Below are positions 36,401-48,877 of a stretch of DNA of 64,000 bases, piece by piece (the first letter of the stretch is position 1; the number at the start of each line of letters is the position of its first letter). The position numbers and the translations under genes were made by a program. The notes below the pieces were generated by a model, which was given only the letters and a program-made list of their open reading frames with translations, made no database searches and was not told the origin of the DNA. Source of the stretch: Aaosphaeria pasadenensis (lineage: Eukaryota > Ascomycota > Dothideomycetes > Pleosporales); the NCBI GenBank assembly GCA_022813625.1, contig JAKLMB010000054.1, positions 1-64,000 of the forward strand, given 5' to 3'.

Positions 36401-39400
36401 GTATTTATGACCCGGTTAAAGGTTAGGTATCATCACATAGCGAGCGGAATGTGTGGAAGTGAGTGTTGACGTTGAGAGTCCCAAATCTGTCGCAACAATT
36501 GAAGCTCAAGATAGTAAAATTATATTGGCCAGTGTACGGAATACTTGGTACGGATAACTCAAGATGCGGAAATGTCAGTGCAATAATGTATGCACACATG
36601 GCGTTGTTGAGCAGAACGTTGGCGTGACATCAGATACATTTAATGCAAGGGTCGTTCTCGATCACGGCCAGGCAACGTGAAGATGAGCAGACAAGCATGA
36701 CGATGACATCTGCAAGCATAAATCGGGTAACGTGTTGATGGTGAATAGGCCCGCTTGACTCCCAAAGCCATCAAAACGGAGTGACGAGCAAACCGAAGAC
36801 TATTACGTGCCGACAACGCTTATGGTCCTGCGTGGTCCTGCATCTCCTGCTGTCAACACGAATGGAGTAATTCTGGAAATACCGAATGTAGCTGAATGCA
36901 ACCGTTAGCTGTAATGAATGACGGTTGAAATGACCGTACGGAACATACATTCAACCGTCGTACGTGTTAAATGATTTGATCCTATTTTCGCGCACTGGTT
37001 GCTAGTGATCTGGCCGAAATCTACCCTGTTCGAGGTAATGAAGGCAAACAAGCTGGAAGCCCGGGATGGGAACTTCATAGACCAATCACTAGCGCGACCA
37101 CGCAAGGACACCGTACAGGCTCCAGTGGAATATCTGACTTTTTAGAGCTCTGATCAGTTCTAGTTAGTAGTTCAAGGAGTGGATGATGCGGTTATCTGGA
37201 CTGGATAGGTCGCACGTGATGCATGTTCTAGAAACCTTACCTAGGTACCTACCTACCTACCTAGGACATGTACTCCGTAACTCAGCTTGCTCAGGGCACT
37301 AGAAGCTAAGATACTCGTAATGACTGTGGCTATGTGTATCGTTGGAACATGACTTCTTGAAAGGCCTGGGAAGGCTCCGAAAGACGGGGAAGGCAGCGCA
37401 AATAATTGGCGAAGTGTTGACTGCATGGCGCGCTAAGGGGAAGGGAAAGACCCGGCCTCATGACCCACCCTGACCGCCGGGCAAAGGCGCAGGTCACTAC
37501 CTACATGGGCTCATGAGCAACGAAAATAAGGTTGCAGAAAGCAGGAAGCGTGAAGGTCTGCCTGGAACTGGAATGGGGATCTCCAATTCAGCTAGGTAAT
37601 GCCACCTCAACCGCCGACGTATTCCTGTGGAGATTGGAAGGGCGCAGAAAAACGAGGACGCGAGGCTCGCATTGGGGCAGGGAGGCGCAGAGGCTGAGAA
37701 CTGAGTCGCTAGAGCGTCGTGCGAAAGGCGTCAGAGATATTATTTTGAACCTGTTTTCGTATGACGGCAGGCGGAATGATTGTAAGAAGGATGTGATGAT
37801 ACGATATGGCATGTCTTGAATGTGCGTAGATGATACTCCATTTGCCTAGTGAACACAGACATGGATATTGCTGGGCCAGCTGGAAATAATGCAGGAGAGA
37901 CGTCGTGTTCTCTGAGCTGTAAGCGCGCCTGATGGTCTTGCCTAGGAATGGCACGTCGCCGGGAAGAAGAAGATCGGGTGATGTATGCTTATTGGTTCAA
38001 TGAATGGCCATGTGGAGAGCTGGTATGCAATATGTGAGAGGATGCAGGCACTTTAAGTACCGTCGATGATTGGAACAAATCATATTCAATCATTGTGCAG
38101 GCCAAGAACAGGCAAGTTTCGAGACGAAGAATACATGGACAGCGTGGAAGTGGACCTATGTCGATACCCGTAGGCTGAAGGCTGTAGCGTGTAGCGATTG
38201 TCGGCCAGGACTCAGCGGATGAGAAGGGTGGAGTATGTCCTTGTCGGGCTTGATTATTAGCTGCCTGCGGCTCTGTACGATCATTACGATGGCGCCTAAC
38301 TAGGTTTGTGGAGGCAATCGCTAACTACAATAGGGGGGTGGAGCCACGGGATGTTGATTTATGCAATACGTAAGGGTGCTTAGGCATATAAAGTAGATAA
38401 TGATCTGGTGAGGATCGGTGGGCGTCTGGGTAGAAGAGCATGTAGGGGTAGAGAAGCAGACTCTTGATCAACAAGACGGCGATGAGAGTCAAGACCAGGC
38501 GGAGATGGCAAAACCCAGGACAGTGGAACATGTGAGAATAACAGATCCCGGAAGGGGAGGGGAGGGAAGATGATTAGCTGTACTGAGGAAGTTGGTTTGA
38601 TAAGAGTGTGAGAAATGGTTGCACACGGGGCGGATAGGTTGATATGAGGGATGAAGGGGGGTGAGGAACGAACGAATCCGAAAACGGGAGGATTCTGGAT
38701 GACTATCCGAAAGGATGGGGGAAGTTTGCCTTAAATTTTGTTATTTTTATTCTTGTTTTTTCTTTATCGAAAGAAGGACGGGAAGGACGGACGGAGTATG
38801 TGCTGTGTAGAGGCAGTTGGTGTTATGGTTGGTGGTGGGATGTAGGCAACTTGCATACATGTCGGTCTGCGCGTGTGGTGTTTTGGGCTGGAGCTAGGAT
38901 TATTGAGGCATAGGTATGGTGCTTGTTCACCTTGCTGCCTAAATTATGATGAATTAACATTGTCCCTCCTGTCGATGCCCTTATGGCCTTATTCTATAGT
39001 TATGGAGGGGAAATGAAGTGGAGGACGAGCATGAGGATGATAACGACGTGGCGTTGGTGTGATCCTGAGAGTGTCGAAAGTATCATCTTCATCATTAGTT
39101 ACCCACTTGGGTATTTGTAGTTTGTAGTTTGTAGACTATGATGGACCTGAACACCGAATACCTTGTGTAGGTATCAGGTCAGTACCTAGTCCTAGGTAGA
39201 TATTAGTTTAACATTCTTACTCGTACCCAATCAGGTCGATCAATCGATCAATTAATCGATTCAACCAGACCATCAGCCAGAAGGATGCATTGTGCATAGC
39301 TACCCACATTCCTTTCTTACCAGGATCAAAGAGAATGAATCTTTGTCTCTGGCCTAACGGTTACACAGATGATATCTACCTTGGGTATCTACTCCGTACC

Positions 39401-40016
39401 ACGTACTCTATAACTACTTCTCCGTACATACATCATAATGTCCATAACAACAGCATAATTACCTACGCAGGCAGTACTCATCCATACTCCACAGTTATAT
39501 GGACTATCTATCACCCAACTGTCCACCTGGTAGTTGGTATAGTTGGTTGTGTGTAGTCTTCTAGATATCACTTAACCCTGATCTTGTCCTATCAATTCCT
39601 CCTCTGCCTCACCGACCTCATACTACCCAGGTACCTACTCGTACCTATACCTGGGTAATTAAACCACTCAACACGCAAATAAGGCTATCGCCCCAGTATC
39701 ATTCATCGTCATCATTGTCACCGTCACCGTCATCGTTCAATCAATCGCATCAATAAAACCTACTCACACCTTCTCGGATGAGCAGCCTTCCAATTACTCC
39801 ACCAGTCTCCCAGTCAGCCCTTTAAGTTGAGCTCAATCACACACAGCACAGAGTCGCTCGGTCCTTCTTCCCTACCCTTCGTTATTCGACGCCCAATAAG
39901 CGCGTGTTCACAGTAACAAGGCGTCCTTTTTCCATTTTTTCCCATGGTTCATTCTCGACGAGCCATTCACTGCTACTTAAAATACACTCGTAATCATTGA
40001 GTTGTTAATCCACCAA

Positions 40017-40034
40017 CACCAACAACAACAACAA
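40017..40034. repeat. (CAA)n trinucleotide microsatellite
   Basis: A run of CAA units in the leader upstream of the Est1-like gene; a second CAA run lies at about 40138-40152. Confidence 0.75.
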
Positions 40035-40470
40035 CTCCCATATCTACTTCGTGCCAACGGAGCAAATACGACACAAACTACCATTACTACTTCATTCCGC
40101 ATTCTGAAATCCTTTCGGTCTGCGGCTCTTCATCCACCAACAACAACAACACCACCAACATTGGCATCAGCATCCCTCGTCACTTATCACTCATCACTCA
40201 TCACCCATCACCCATCCCATCCATGGCCATCAGCAGGTCCTCGTTCATCTGACTACTTACTTGATTCAAGTCTCACGTCCACCATCAGTCTTACCTGGTC
40301 CTGATACACTAAGTCTCTCCGCCTCTCCGCCTTCTCCGTTTTTTAGTTGCCGCACAAAGGCTAGCAGCCACTCTACCACACGCGCGCGCACAGTACACAC
40401 ACACACTCTCTCTCTCTCGCACACTACCCATTCATTCATCTTACACATATTATTTACCTGGCCATCTGTC

Positions 40471-40560
40471 TATCTTTCTGTCTGTCTGTCTTGTCTGTCT
40501 GTCTGCCTATTTGCTTGCTTACTCGCTCGCTCGCTTACATGCCTGCCTGCCTGCCTCCCT
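40471..40560. repeat. Tetranucleotide microsatellites (CTGT)n and (GCCT)n
   Basis: Imperfect arrays of CTGT/TCTG followed by GCTC/CTCG and GCCT units, all pyrimidine-rich on the + strand. Confidence 0.8.
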
Positions 40561-40766
40561 GCCTACGCCAGTCGCCGTTTGCACGATAGCTCGACCTTGA
40601 TTAAAGTTACTGTGCACACACACGCACACAAGTACATGCGTACACACACAGGGTACTTGCTTCATCTCCTGCTACAAGGCCCTTTTCTCAACAACCGGCG
40701 GGAAACGTAGCGCGCGCAGGCAGCCGTACCACGATTCTCCCGACCTTGTGGCCAAACTCCCCTCCC

Positions 40767-40770
<4 letters not shown>

Positions 40771-40798
<28 letters not shown>
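40771..40798. repeat. (TC)14 dinucleotide microsatellite
   Basis: Fourteen perfect TC units in the pyrimidine-rich leader of the Est1-like gene. Confidence 0.9.
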
Positions 40799-40801
<3 letters not shown>

Positions 40802-41349
40802 CTCCCCTTCGCCCCCCTCTCATCCTTCCCGGTCTCCCTCGCCCATTCAGGTTGTTCCAAGCGCAACCGCATTTAAAATCACCCATAAAACCATAACATC
40901 ATCACCCAAACCCCCCGCCTCCCCACTCACCCTCCCACATTTCGCCCCCAATACAAAAAAATAAAGGAATCCGATCAACTCACTCCCCGATATCACAAAT
41001 CGATCCACATACCAATCCAATCTACATCCCTTTTCGTCTCCATTCCCAGCCACCAGCCACCGGACACCCGCCACCAGTCGCCAGTTCATCCTCCTACCGA
41101 TCCGATGCACTCTGCCACCTGCTAACAAGCCAGCTGTAGCCGCCAACCATCGCTGGGGCCGTTTATTGTGTCTGAAGGTGCCTAGTCACAACAACTCAAC
41201 CCAGAAAGGGACCTCTACCCACCCGGGCAAATGGTTTTGAAAAGCACCATAGCGGCCAGTTGCTATCTCGGACGCTCAACTCCTTGTCGACCGCATTCAG
41301 TCCTGTGTAATCATCCCTTCGGAAGCTTACGCTTGTCGGCCTTCCGAAC

Positions 41350-43835
41350 ATGGCCGGCAACGTTGATGTTCATTCCCGCTGGGTGAATGCTCTCCGAACC
41401 CAGGCAAAGACCACCGAAACATTCCCTTCAGAGCCCTTGCCCTGTCCCTATTGCAATCATCCAGGTAGGATCTTCCAGTCAGCCGATCAAGTATTCGATC
41501 ATGCAAAGGCCGACCACGCATCCCTTCTCCAGGCTATGGATCCCAACCAGGCACGTGCCCGAGTGGTGAAGGACGCGGTCGAAAAGGCGTAAGTTTTGCT
41601 GATCCGGTTACGTGTACGTCGTACTGGTCGAATATCACGTTCTAACTGTGATTTGCAGGAATGCTGGAGCAGATCGCTCATCAGAAGCCACGGCAGGTGG
41701 CGGTTCAACCCCAGATCTAGGCGCACTCTCTCTCAATCCTGTGTCTGGTCGAGATTCTTTGTACTCATCGAAAAAGAGGCCCGCTGAATCCGATTTCCAG
41801 GCTCGTCGTGGCAAAAATCCCGGCCCCGTCCAGATCCTGGACCCCGATTATTCAAGAGATTTGCCCTACAACATAACCTCGGATCGAACGACCCGATCCA
41901 AACATGTGGACCCCCGCCTCTTCGATCCCAAGCAAGGCGCCAAAGGTACTGTTTCTCCCTATCGATCAACTCCAGAGCCCTCTAGTGAATGGTCAGTCGA
42001 GGCGAATAGGAGCCAGCTCCATTTCAAAAAGGGTGCATCAAGCCCAAACCGCCAGCCCTTTCCAAAAGGTTCGACTCCTAAGTCATCCCCCAAACAGCAT
42101 ACAGGCCATACCCAACATCGTCAACGTGGACTCATTGAACTCCAAAAGTCGGATCCCCGGTTTCCAGATCTGCTCTTACAACCAGATTCCCGCCCAATCT
42201 CACAAGAACAGCTCGCCTCCGAAGTGAAATCCATCTATGCGGGACTGACAATGGTTGAGAATAAATGCGTTGAAGTCAACGAGAAGGAGAAACAACGGCT
42301 TAATGACGCAGATGGAAAGCCCCTGTCCAATCTTGCTTGTGATCAATGGCAAGCCCTCATTGCGCTGCATAGGACTTTGTTGCATGAGCATCACGACTTT
42401 TTCTTAGCCTCCCAACACCCTTCTGCCTCGTCTGCACTGCGTCGCCTACCTGCCAAGTACTCAATGCCAGCTCGCATGTGGAAACACGGAATCCATCAGT
42501 TCCTAGAGTTGCTTCGACTAAGGCTACCCGAAAGCCTGGATTATATGCTCGCATTCATCTATCTAGCCTACCAAATGGTGGCTCTGCTATATGAGACTGT
42601 CCCAGCTTTTGAGGATACCTGGATTGAGTGCCTCGGTGATCTCGGTCGTTATCGGATGGCTGTCGAAGACGAGGACCTTCGGGACCGGGAGACGTGGGCC
42701 GGTGTGGCCAGGTCATGGTACAGCAAGGCTGCAGATAAGAATCCATCTATCGGCAGGCTGTATCATCACCTGGCCATTCTTGCTAGGCCCAACGCTCTTC
42801 AGCAGCTGGCTTACTACTGCAGATCTCTCACTTGTGTTGTTCCGTTTGATAGTGCTCGGGAATCCATATTGACCTTGCTAAACCCTGTACAGGACCGTAA
42901 TCCTGCGGCCTTCTCCCAGGGACTGCCCATTGACATCCGGTTCATTCAGGCGCACGCGATTCTCTTCAAGAAGTTGTCCCCAGAGGATTTTGAAGATGCT
43001 CGGCAGGCCTTTCAGAGCCAATTAGATAATCACATCAATCGCGTTACAGCAAAGTGGAAGGAACAGGGGGTTTTTATTGGGATCACTAACATTGCAGGAC
43101 TCTTCGATTATGGCTCAAACGAATCCATTCTACGTGAAATTGTAGTCTCTCACTATAGGCGAACCCCTCAAAGACTCAGCCAATCCTCTGAGTTAAGCAA
43201 AGCAGATAACGAGGCCAGCGAAGTTATTCAGCCTGGGGAGGATTCAGTTGACGTGAATTTGCTGCAGAAACTTGAATCCCTCTCTTCTGAATTCACCTTC
43301 TCAAGAGCATACCATCTAACTATGTCAACCATGGAGATGGTTTGTCGGCGCATCGGCGACAAAAATGTTCTACCCCACATCCATGTCGTCATGTCTTTCT
43401 TGTCTGCTATCTCTTCAATTTCCAGCATTGCGCACTTTCTCAACGACGCACCCTGGGCGGAGCTCGTCACCTCACTGAATGAGCTGTTAAAGGCGGAACA
43501 AGCGGAACAAGTGCTTCCTAGTCCCATGTTTCCACCCGATCAAGTCGACTCTGTTCCACTACCAGAAGATTATACAATTCGCGGACAAGTCTGGAGCCAA
43601 TCATACTTTCCTAGTGATTGGTTTGCCCGAGAACACGACGAAGAAGATCGTCCTGTTGAACTTGCCTCAACCATCAGATCAAGAATCGAACGCATTTTGC
43701 GCATTGCGTATCAAATCTCTACTGTGAGTACAAGTAATTCTCAATTCATCAGTCTTTCTTTGATGGGCTGTATAGAATCTTTTCTTATTTGGCACATCCC
43801 AACGTCTTCCTTCTGAAATAGTTGCCAGCACATGA
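41350..43835 (+). CDS. Est1/Smg7-like protein with N-terminal zinc finger
   Basis: Exons 41350-41588, 41659-43723 and 43776-43835 give 787 residues. Residues about 31-58 (LPCPYCNHPGRIF then VFDHAKADH) form a C-x2-C...H-x4-H zinc-finger-like motif. A basic, Ser/Pro-rich linker of about 150 residues follows. From about residue 225 the 14-3-3-like and Est1-type helical repeat region begins: LLHEHHDFFLASQHPSAS, WKHGIHQFLELLRLRLP, SWYSKAADKNPSIGRLYHHL and the ARPNALQQLAYYCRSL block diagnostic of the Est1 DNA/RNA-binding domain (PF10373). Relatives act in telomerase recruitment or nonsense-mediated decay. No C-terminal PIN nuclease domain is present, so it is Smg7/Ebs1- or Est1-like and not Smg6. 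The last short exon is inferred from a GTGAGT donor; unspliced, the protein ends IPTSSF at 43816. Confidence 0.88.
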
Positions 43836-44963
43836 TTACTGGCGCCTGACATCTCTAACATGATTTAGTTCAATCGTTGGATCTCGTATGATGCACACAG
43901 TCATAAATTCTCTGTGCTTATTTCCGGCCAGTCGTCATGAAACGGACATACTATCACTCGTTGCCATGGTTGGCGCTCAATATCCTCGATTGTTGGTGAG
44001 CAGTACCGTGACTACTTCACATTCCCTATGGAGGGTGCATGACAGTTAACGATATCCAGGGGAGTCTGCTAAAGACAATATAGAATCCTATTCAGATGAC
44101 ATGATCTTAAACCAATGCAAAACACCACCCTGGGGTCCACGCCACTCGATAAACGAGCTTTTACCCCGAAGTAACAAATTTAGTCTCGTCCGCAAGTAAG
44201 GGGCGATGAGGAGAGCCATTGCTTGAAGATTGAGAGCTCACCAAGACTGATTCATTTCAACATATTCGGGCAGAAGGATTTGAGATTGCACAGTGTATAC
44301 TTTTAACACTGCAATCTGTTGAAGAAAAATTGGTTAGTAATTATCACTTTACCATATATCAACATTTATTATCATATCATACCATACGTGACCCTGTTCG
44401 GGCATCTTTACCATACATCAATTTCAATCAGAAAGTATTCTTTACCCTTCTTTTCTTTTGTTTGAACGAGAAAATTCGCAACATGTGAAATTTTTGAATG
44501 ATGTATTTATGTGTACATTCTTCTATTACCCATTCTTACATATAATACTTGATGTCCAAAGCCCGTTCGACGAATATGTATAGTTAATGCGGTTCGTTCG
44601 GGGTTCAATTTGTCTGTCCAGGGTCTTGTCTCGGCACGTCCCGAAGCGACGTCAGCTTCCACCTGTCTTCTTGGGAAGCTCTATCTCTCCCCCGCGACCT
44701 CCGCACCTCACGACATACAGTCACTACAGTTCGGGACTTATTCAAAGGCGGATTTCGTTCCCTTTCAAGCATTGGAGCATTGAATCATTTATTCGCATTC
44801 TGCGAAAGCACCGTATTTCATTGACACCTCTCCATGACCCTGTCGTAAACGTTAATCGTTGTCAATCGCCCATTTCGGGCTCGCAATTGTTACTCTCTCA
44901 GCGATCATGTCTGAACGACGAGTGGATGGCCAATTCTACTCGCATCCCACGCAGCCCCTAGAG
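43836..44963. other. Intergenic, no gene seen
   Basis: 3' flank of the Est1-like gene and promoter or leader of ALG5. A 124-codon open frame at 44587-44961 ends just before the ALG5 ATG; it has no domain and is judged non-coding leader. Confidence 0.5.
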
Positions 44964-46295
44964 ATGCCACCAACTTGGATGTTGTTCGTCGCATTAGGGC
45001 TTCTGGGTGCCGCGTTATTGTTCTGGGTAAGATAAACTGCTGTCGCATGTCCAAGGCGCGCGACACCCCGAGAGCATCCAAGTCTGGAGTCTAACATTCA
45101 TGTTTTATCGCAGGCGTATATGGGCCTGCATATCGTCGCACCTAGGCCTCGCCCAGCGCATCCTTCGGAGAAGCAATACATCACTATCTTACCCAACGGG
45201 AAACCGAGTGCGCCTAAGAACCTCCCCTGCTGGCTGGACAAGTGGACTGCCGAGAGGGAGACCTTGAAGCGCAGTCAAGGACGCAGCACTGAATCCAAGG
45301 GTCCGCTGCCAACTGCACCGGCGATTGAAGAGCCGGAGGTATTCATGTCAGTCGTAGTACCTGCTTTCAACGAGGAGGAGAGACTAGGAGGCATGCTTGA
45401 AGAGGCGGTCGCATTTCTACAAGAAGAATATGGAGATGCGCATCAGGAAGAGACAGGCGCAGGCAATGCGAAGGGCTGGGAGATTCTCATCGTAAGCGAC
45501 GGATCCACCGACGGAACGGTCGAGAAGGCGCTCGAGTTCGCGAAGAATCACCAGTTGTCCAAGCGGTCATTGCCGGAACCGGGCCCTTGGACAGCAAACA
45601 AGGCCGATCAGCAGTTTACGAGCATCCCACACGGCAGCATACGAGTCATCACGTTGGAAGAGAACAGAGGCAAAGGCGGCGCTGTCACACACGGCATGCG
45701 ACACGTGCGAGGGCAATATGTGGTGTTCGCGGATGCGGATGGCGCGAGTCGGTTCGAAGATCTCGGGAAACTCGTGAAGAGATGCAGTGCAATCGAAGAC
45801 AAGGAAGGCAAAGGAGTAGCCGTCGGTTCCAGGGCACACTTGGTTGGTAGTGAAGCTGTTGTTAAGGTATGCTGGGACGCCTCTACGGCAGCACACAAGG
45901 CCCCTCTCCACTCTTCCATTCACGCAAGAAACTAACTTTTTGACCTCTAGCGCTCTAAACTCCGCAACTTCCTTATGCACTCCTTTCACCTGCTCCTGCG
46001 CATCATGACACCACCGCGTACCGCCGCGATCAAGGACACACAATGCGGCTTCAAGGTATTCTCCCGCAACGCCCTGCCAGACATCATACCGTATATGCAT
46101 TCCGAAGGCTGGATCTTCGATGTTGAGATGCTTATGCTAGCCGAGAGTGCCAATATTGCCATGGTGGAAGTCGCAATCGGTTGGAAAGAGGTACTGGGCA
46201 GCAAGCTGAACGTCATCTGGGATAGCCTGGGCATGGCGTGGGGCCTGGCAGTCCTGAGGCTTGCATGGCTTTTAGGCATATACACAAAAGAGTAA
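44964..46295 (+). CDS. ALG5: Dolichyl-phosphate beta-glucosyltransferase
   Basis: Exons 44964-45026, 45114-45866 and 45951-46295 give 386 residues. The first exon and the start of the second encode an N-terminal membrane anchor (MLFVALGLLGAALLFWAYMG). The GT2 catalytic domain starts at about residue 97 with SVVVPAFNEEERLGGML, followed by ILIVSDGSTDGT, ENRGKGGAVTHGM and the DADGASRFED block holding the DxD metal and UDP-binding residues, then the characteristic DTQCGFKVF and EGWIFDVEML. It transfers glucose from UDP-glucose to dolichyl phosphate on the cytosolic face of the ER; the product is the donor for the three terminal glucoses of the N-glycan precursor. Compared with yeast Alg5 it has an extra acidic insert after the anchor. 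Confidence 0.96.
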
Positions 46296-46834
46296 GAGAG
46301 AGTTTTCGTGGCTGTTTCCAGATCGGCGCAAAATGCATCTTATCGTTAAGCGGTTTCACCACTGTTCATGCAGCATTTTGAGAGGAGAAAAGGGAAGGTA
46401 CATGATGGAGATGGAAACGATTTCAAGTTATATACCTTATTCGCCTATGCTGTGGGGAAATAGATACGTAGCAGCAGGCCATGCTTGAACGCACGAGGTC
46501 ATGCCAATTTTGGGGTGAAATAGAACCCCTAGGAATTTAAAGACGAATTGACTTTGTTCATCTATCCTTACTGGCTGGGGATATGACCAACAATCACACT
46601 ACTTATCAACCGAAAGTGTGGGGTGCGAAGGTTTTCATCATAACATGATCCACCATCCAAATATAGGCACCCAAGAGAAGACGACTTATAAGCCTCTAAA
46701 GAGCTTTATCTCCATCAATTAGCCGATGGCCAACTATAAAAGTCTAGCTGGGCAAGTGTGTACGCCATAAAAGGTCCGTTCCGTGAGTCAAAATACATGA
46801 TTATCACCATTCATTGACTTCTCCTAATCCATTA
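46296..46834. other. Intergenic between convergent genes
   Basis: 3' flanks of ALG5 (+) and SRP72 (-). No gene seen. Confidence 0.5.
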
Positions 46835-48877
46835 CTACCATTTACCGCCCTTGCCCTTCTTCTTGCCGCCTCCTTTCTTTGCACCACCACCAACAGATGC
46901 TTGCTTGCCATCCGCGGCCTTTTCTTCAACAACCGGTCCTCCCTGAGTCAGGCCCTCCATCTTCTTCTTGCCCTTCTTGCCCTTGGGCTTATAGTACGTG
47001 CGGTCTCGTAATGGCAGCCAGCGCTCGGGGTCGACCTTCTTGTTCGCGTCGTAGTCTTTCGGCAAAAGCTTCTTTCGAATCTTCTTCGCTTTGCCGGACT
47101 TCGATGTCTCGGCCGCGGGCCTTTTCCTTGAGCTTGGAGGTTGTGCTGCCGTGGGAGCCAAGGTGGGTACGCCTGCATCTTCGAGCGCCGCAGCGTCGAC
47201 ATCGGAAACGAGACGTTCAACCTGGGGCAGTTGCGATGTCAAGTCTGAAGGGATCTTCGAAGGGTCAGAGGTGGCGTAAGCAGCGATAAGGCCCGCAATG
47301 GCAGCCCTGTCTGATTCATCCTGCTCATAGAGCTTGGAGAATATCTCGCCAGCTTGTACGAGAGAATCTTGATTGTGGGTGTCGAGCAGGGCGGTCCCCG
47401 CGGCGATGAGCAGTGATTTTGAGGGCGATTTCGACTTGTGTCGCCAATAGGTTGCAGCCTTCGCTAGCTCAGACTTGGAATGTGTGTGGCGGCCCTGTTT
47501 GGCGTAGAGGGAGACGAGAGTGGCGACGAGGCCTGGTGCGTGCCGCACGTCGAGGTCTGATGCGCTGCCAGATTGCTCGAGGCGCTTGAAGAAGGATTCC
47601 AGAAGATGCGTGGCGGCCGCGAGGTTGTTGGTCAGGACGTACAGGTTAGTGATCGTTAGCAATAATCCGACGTCATTAGGCCTCTTCTCCAGGAGTGGAA
47701 GAATTCTCTTCAACGCTGCTTTCTCGGAAATATTCCTAGCGTGGGCAGCGGCATTCAAGACTGCGGCCATGTTGACAGCTGGCGACAGGGTTGGCGCAGG
47801 AGCAGCAGAAATTACTTTCGTAGTCGATGAGACCACACCAGCAACCTTCTGGACCAGGATATCCATCACGTACTCATCCTGTCGGAGGAGATTGGATTGG
47901 AAAGAGAAAAATTGGTCGGTTCTGGATGGTGTTGGTGAAGAGTGGAATAAACGGTGAGACAAGTATGGGTTAGAATGCTCCTTCGATGCTGCAATGCTGT
48001 TAACCTGGGCGATATAGCGAGTAGATAGCTCTTTGATCTCCGCAAATGGTATCGTCGTTGCCAATTGTTCGGCTTCGTCCACCCGGCCCAGTTGCGTCAA
48101 GACGTAAATCTGTTGTACAATAATAGGCCAGAGCTCAGCCTCCTTTTCCGCCTCAGACAGATCAGAAAGATCATTGCACAGGTCTACATCGGTCAGTAAC
48201 TCTCCTAAGCATGCTTCTTAGGAGGTGAATGTTACCTTTTGCTCTTTTCAAGCAGATCTCTCCCTGGGCCAATTCGCCTCTTGATATGCTCCCACAGGCA
48301 GCATTGAACGCAGTCTCGAATACTTCCAGATCCTCGCGCTCCGGTCTCTTCTTTTGCGCCAACTCTCCTTGGCCAGTCCATTCTAGTTGTGCATCTACTG
48401 CTCCAGAGTTGATTTTGATGTCTTGATATTCGTTGCCAGGTTTCAGGGCTAACTCCTTATATACTTCCACAGCCTGCTCGAAGTTTTCTGATCGATAAGC
48501 CTGCATGCCTCATTAGTTCCTCGCCGCTTCATTTCCAAGGGATCCCAACATACAGCCTGTGCCAGAACGTGTTTCATAGGTGTGCTAGACTCCCCTGCCG
48601 CTGCGACCTTGACCGCCTTCGCAGCATTGCCTGCCTTGTAGAGCGCATATGCATATTCGAACCGTGCCTTGTCTTGCAGCTCCGGCACATCCACAAAGAC
48701 CTTCTCGGCATCCTCGAATCGATCTAAGTGTAGCAGCGCGATTGCCTTAGCATGATGTGCATCAATGTCCGTTTTTGACTTTTTGATCGAAGCGTTGGCA
48801 GCCTTTAGGATTTCATCGTGGTCGTCAAGGGAGGTCTGCGCGAGTAGGGCCGAGAGGGATTTGAGAGGAGTGGCCAT
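46835..48877 (-). CDS. SRP72: Signal recognition particle subunit SRP72
   Basis: Exons 48877-48554, 48500-48236 and 48183-46835 give 645 residues. The N-terminal two thirds are tetratricopeptide-type helices (HHAKAIALLHLDRFEDAEKVF, YAYALYKAGNAAKAVKVA, AYRSENFEQAVEVYKELAL). The C-terminal RNA-binding part has a basic KKIRKKLLPKDYD stretch and DPERWLPLRDRTYY, the SRP72 signature (PF08492), then a Lys/Gly-rich tail ending KGKGGKW. SRP72 forms a heterodimer with SRP68 on 7S RNA and serves co-translational targeting to the ER. The alignment-defining motif is intact. The basic tail is unusually rich in Gly and Lys but typical of fungal forms. Confidence 0.96.

Larger units (their letters stand above)
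33456..41349. other. Gene-poor 7.9 kb with no supported gene
   Basis: I find no domain-bearing or well-spliced gene. The longest frames (34676-35086 on -, 34840-35363 on +) overlap each other and look accidental. Exact TACTCCGTA copies lie at 34588, 37271 and 39390, and AGGTACCT palindromes at 37243 and 39629. From about 39,990 to 41,340 the + strand is strongly pyrimidine-rich with several microsatellites and probably forms the promoter and a long 5' leader of the Est1-like gene. Confidence 0.6.

Noticed and set aside
40261..41146. Several frames of Ser, Leu or Arg/Glu repeats
   Set aside because: They are produced by CT, GA and CTGT microsatellites in both orientations.
44587..44961. A 124-codon frame ending just before the ALG5 ATG
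   Set aside because: No recognisable content, and the ALG5 start at 44964 is well supported by its membrane anchor. It is probably leader sequence.
45567..46100. A 177-codon antisense frame to ALG5
   Set aside because: It is a shadow of the ALG5 coding sequence and runs across its second intron.
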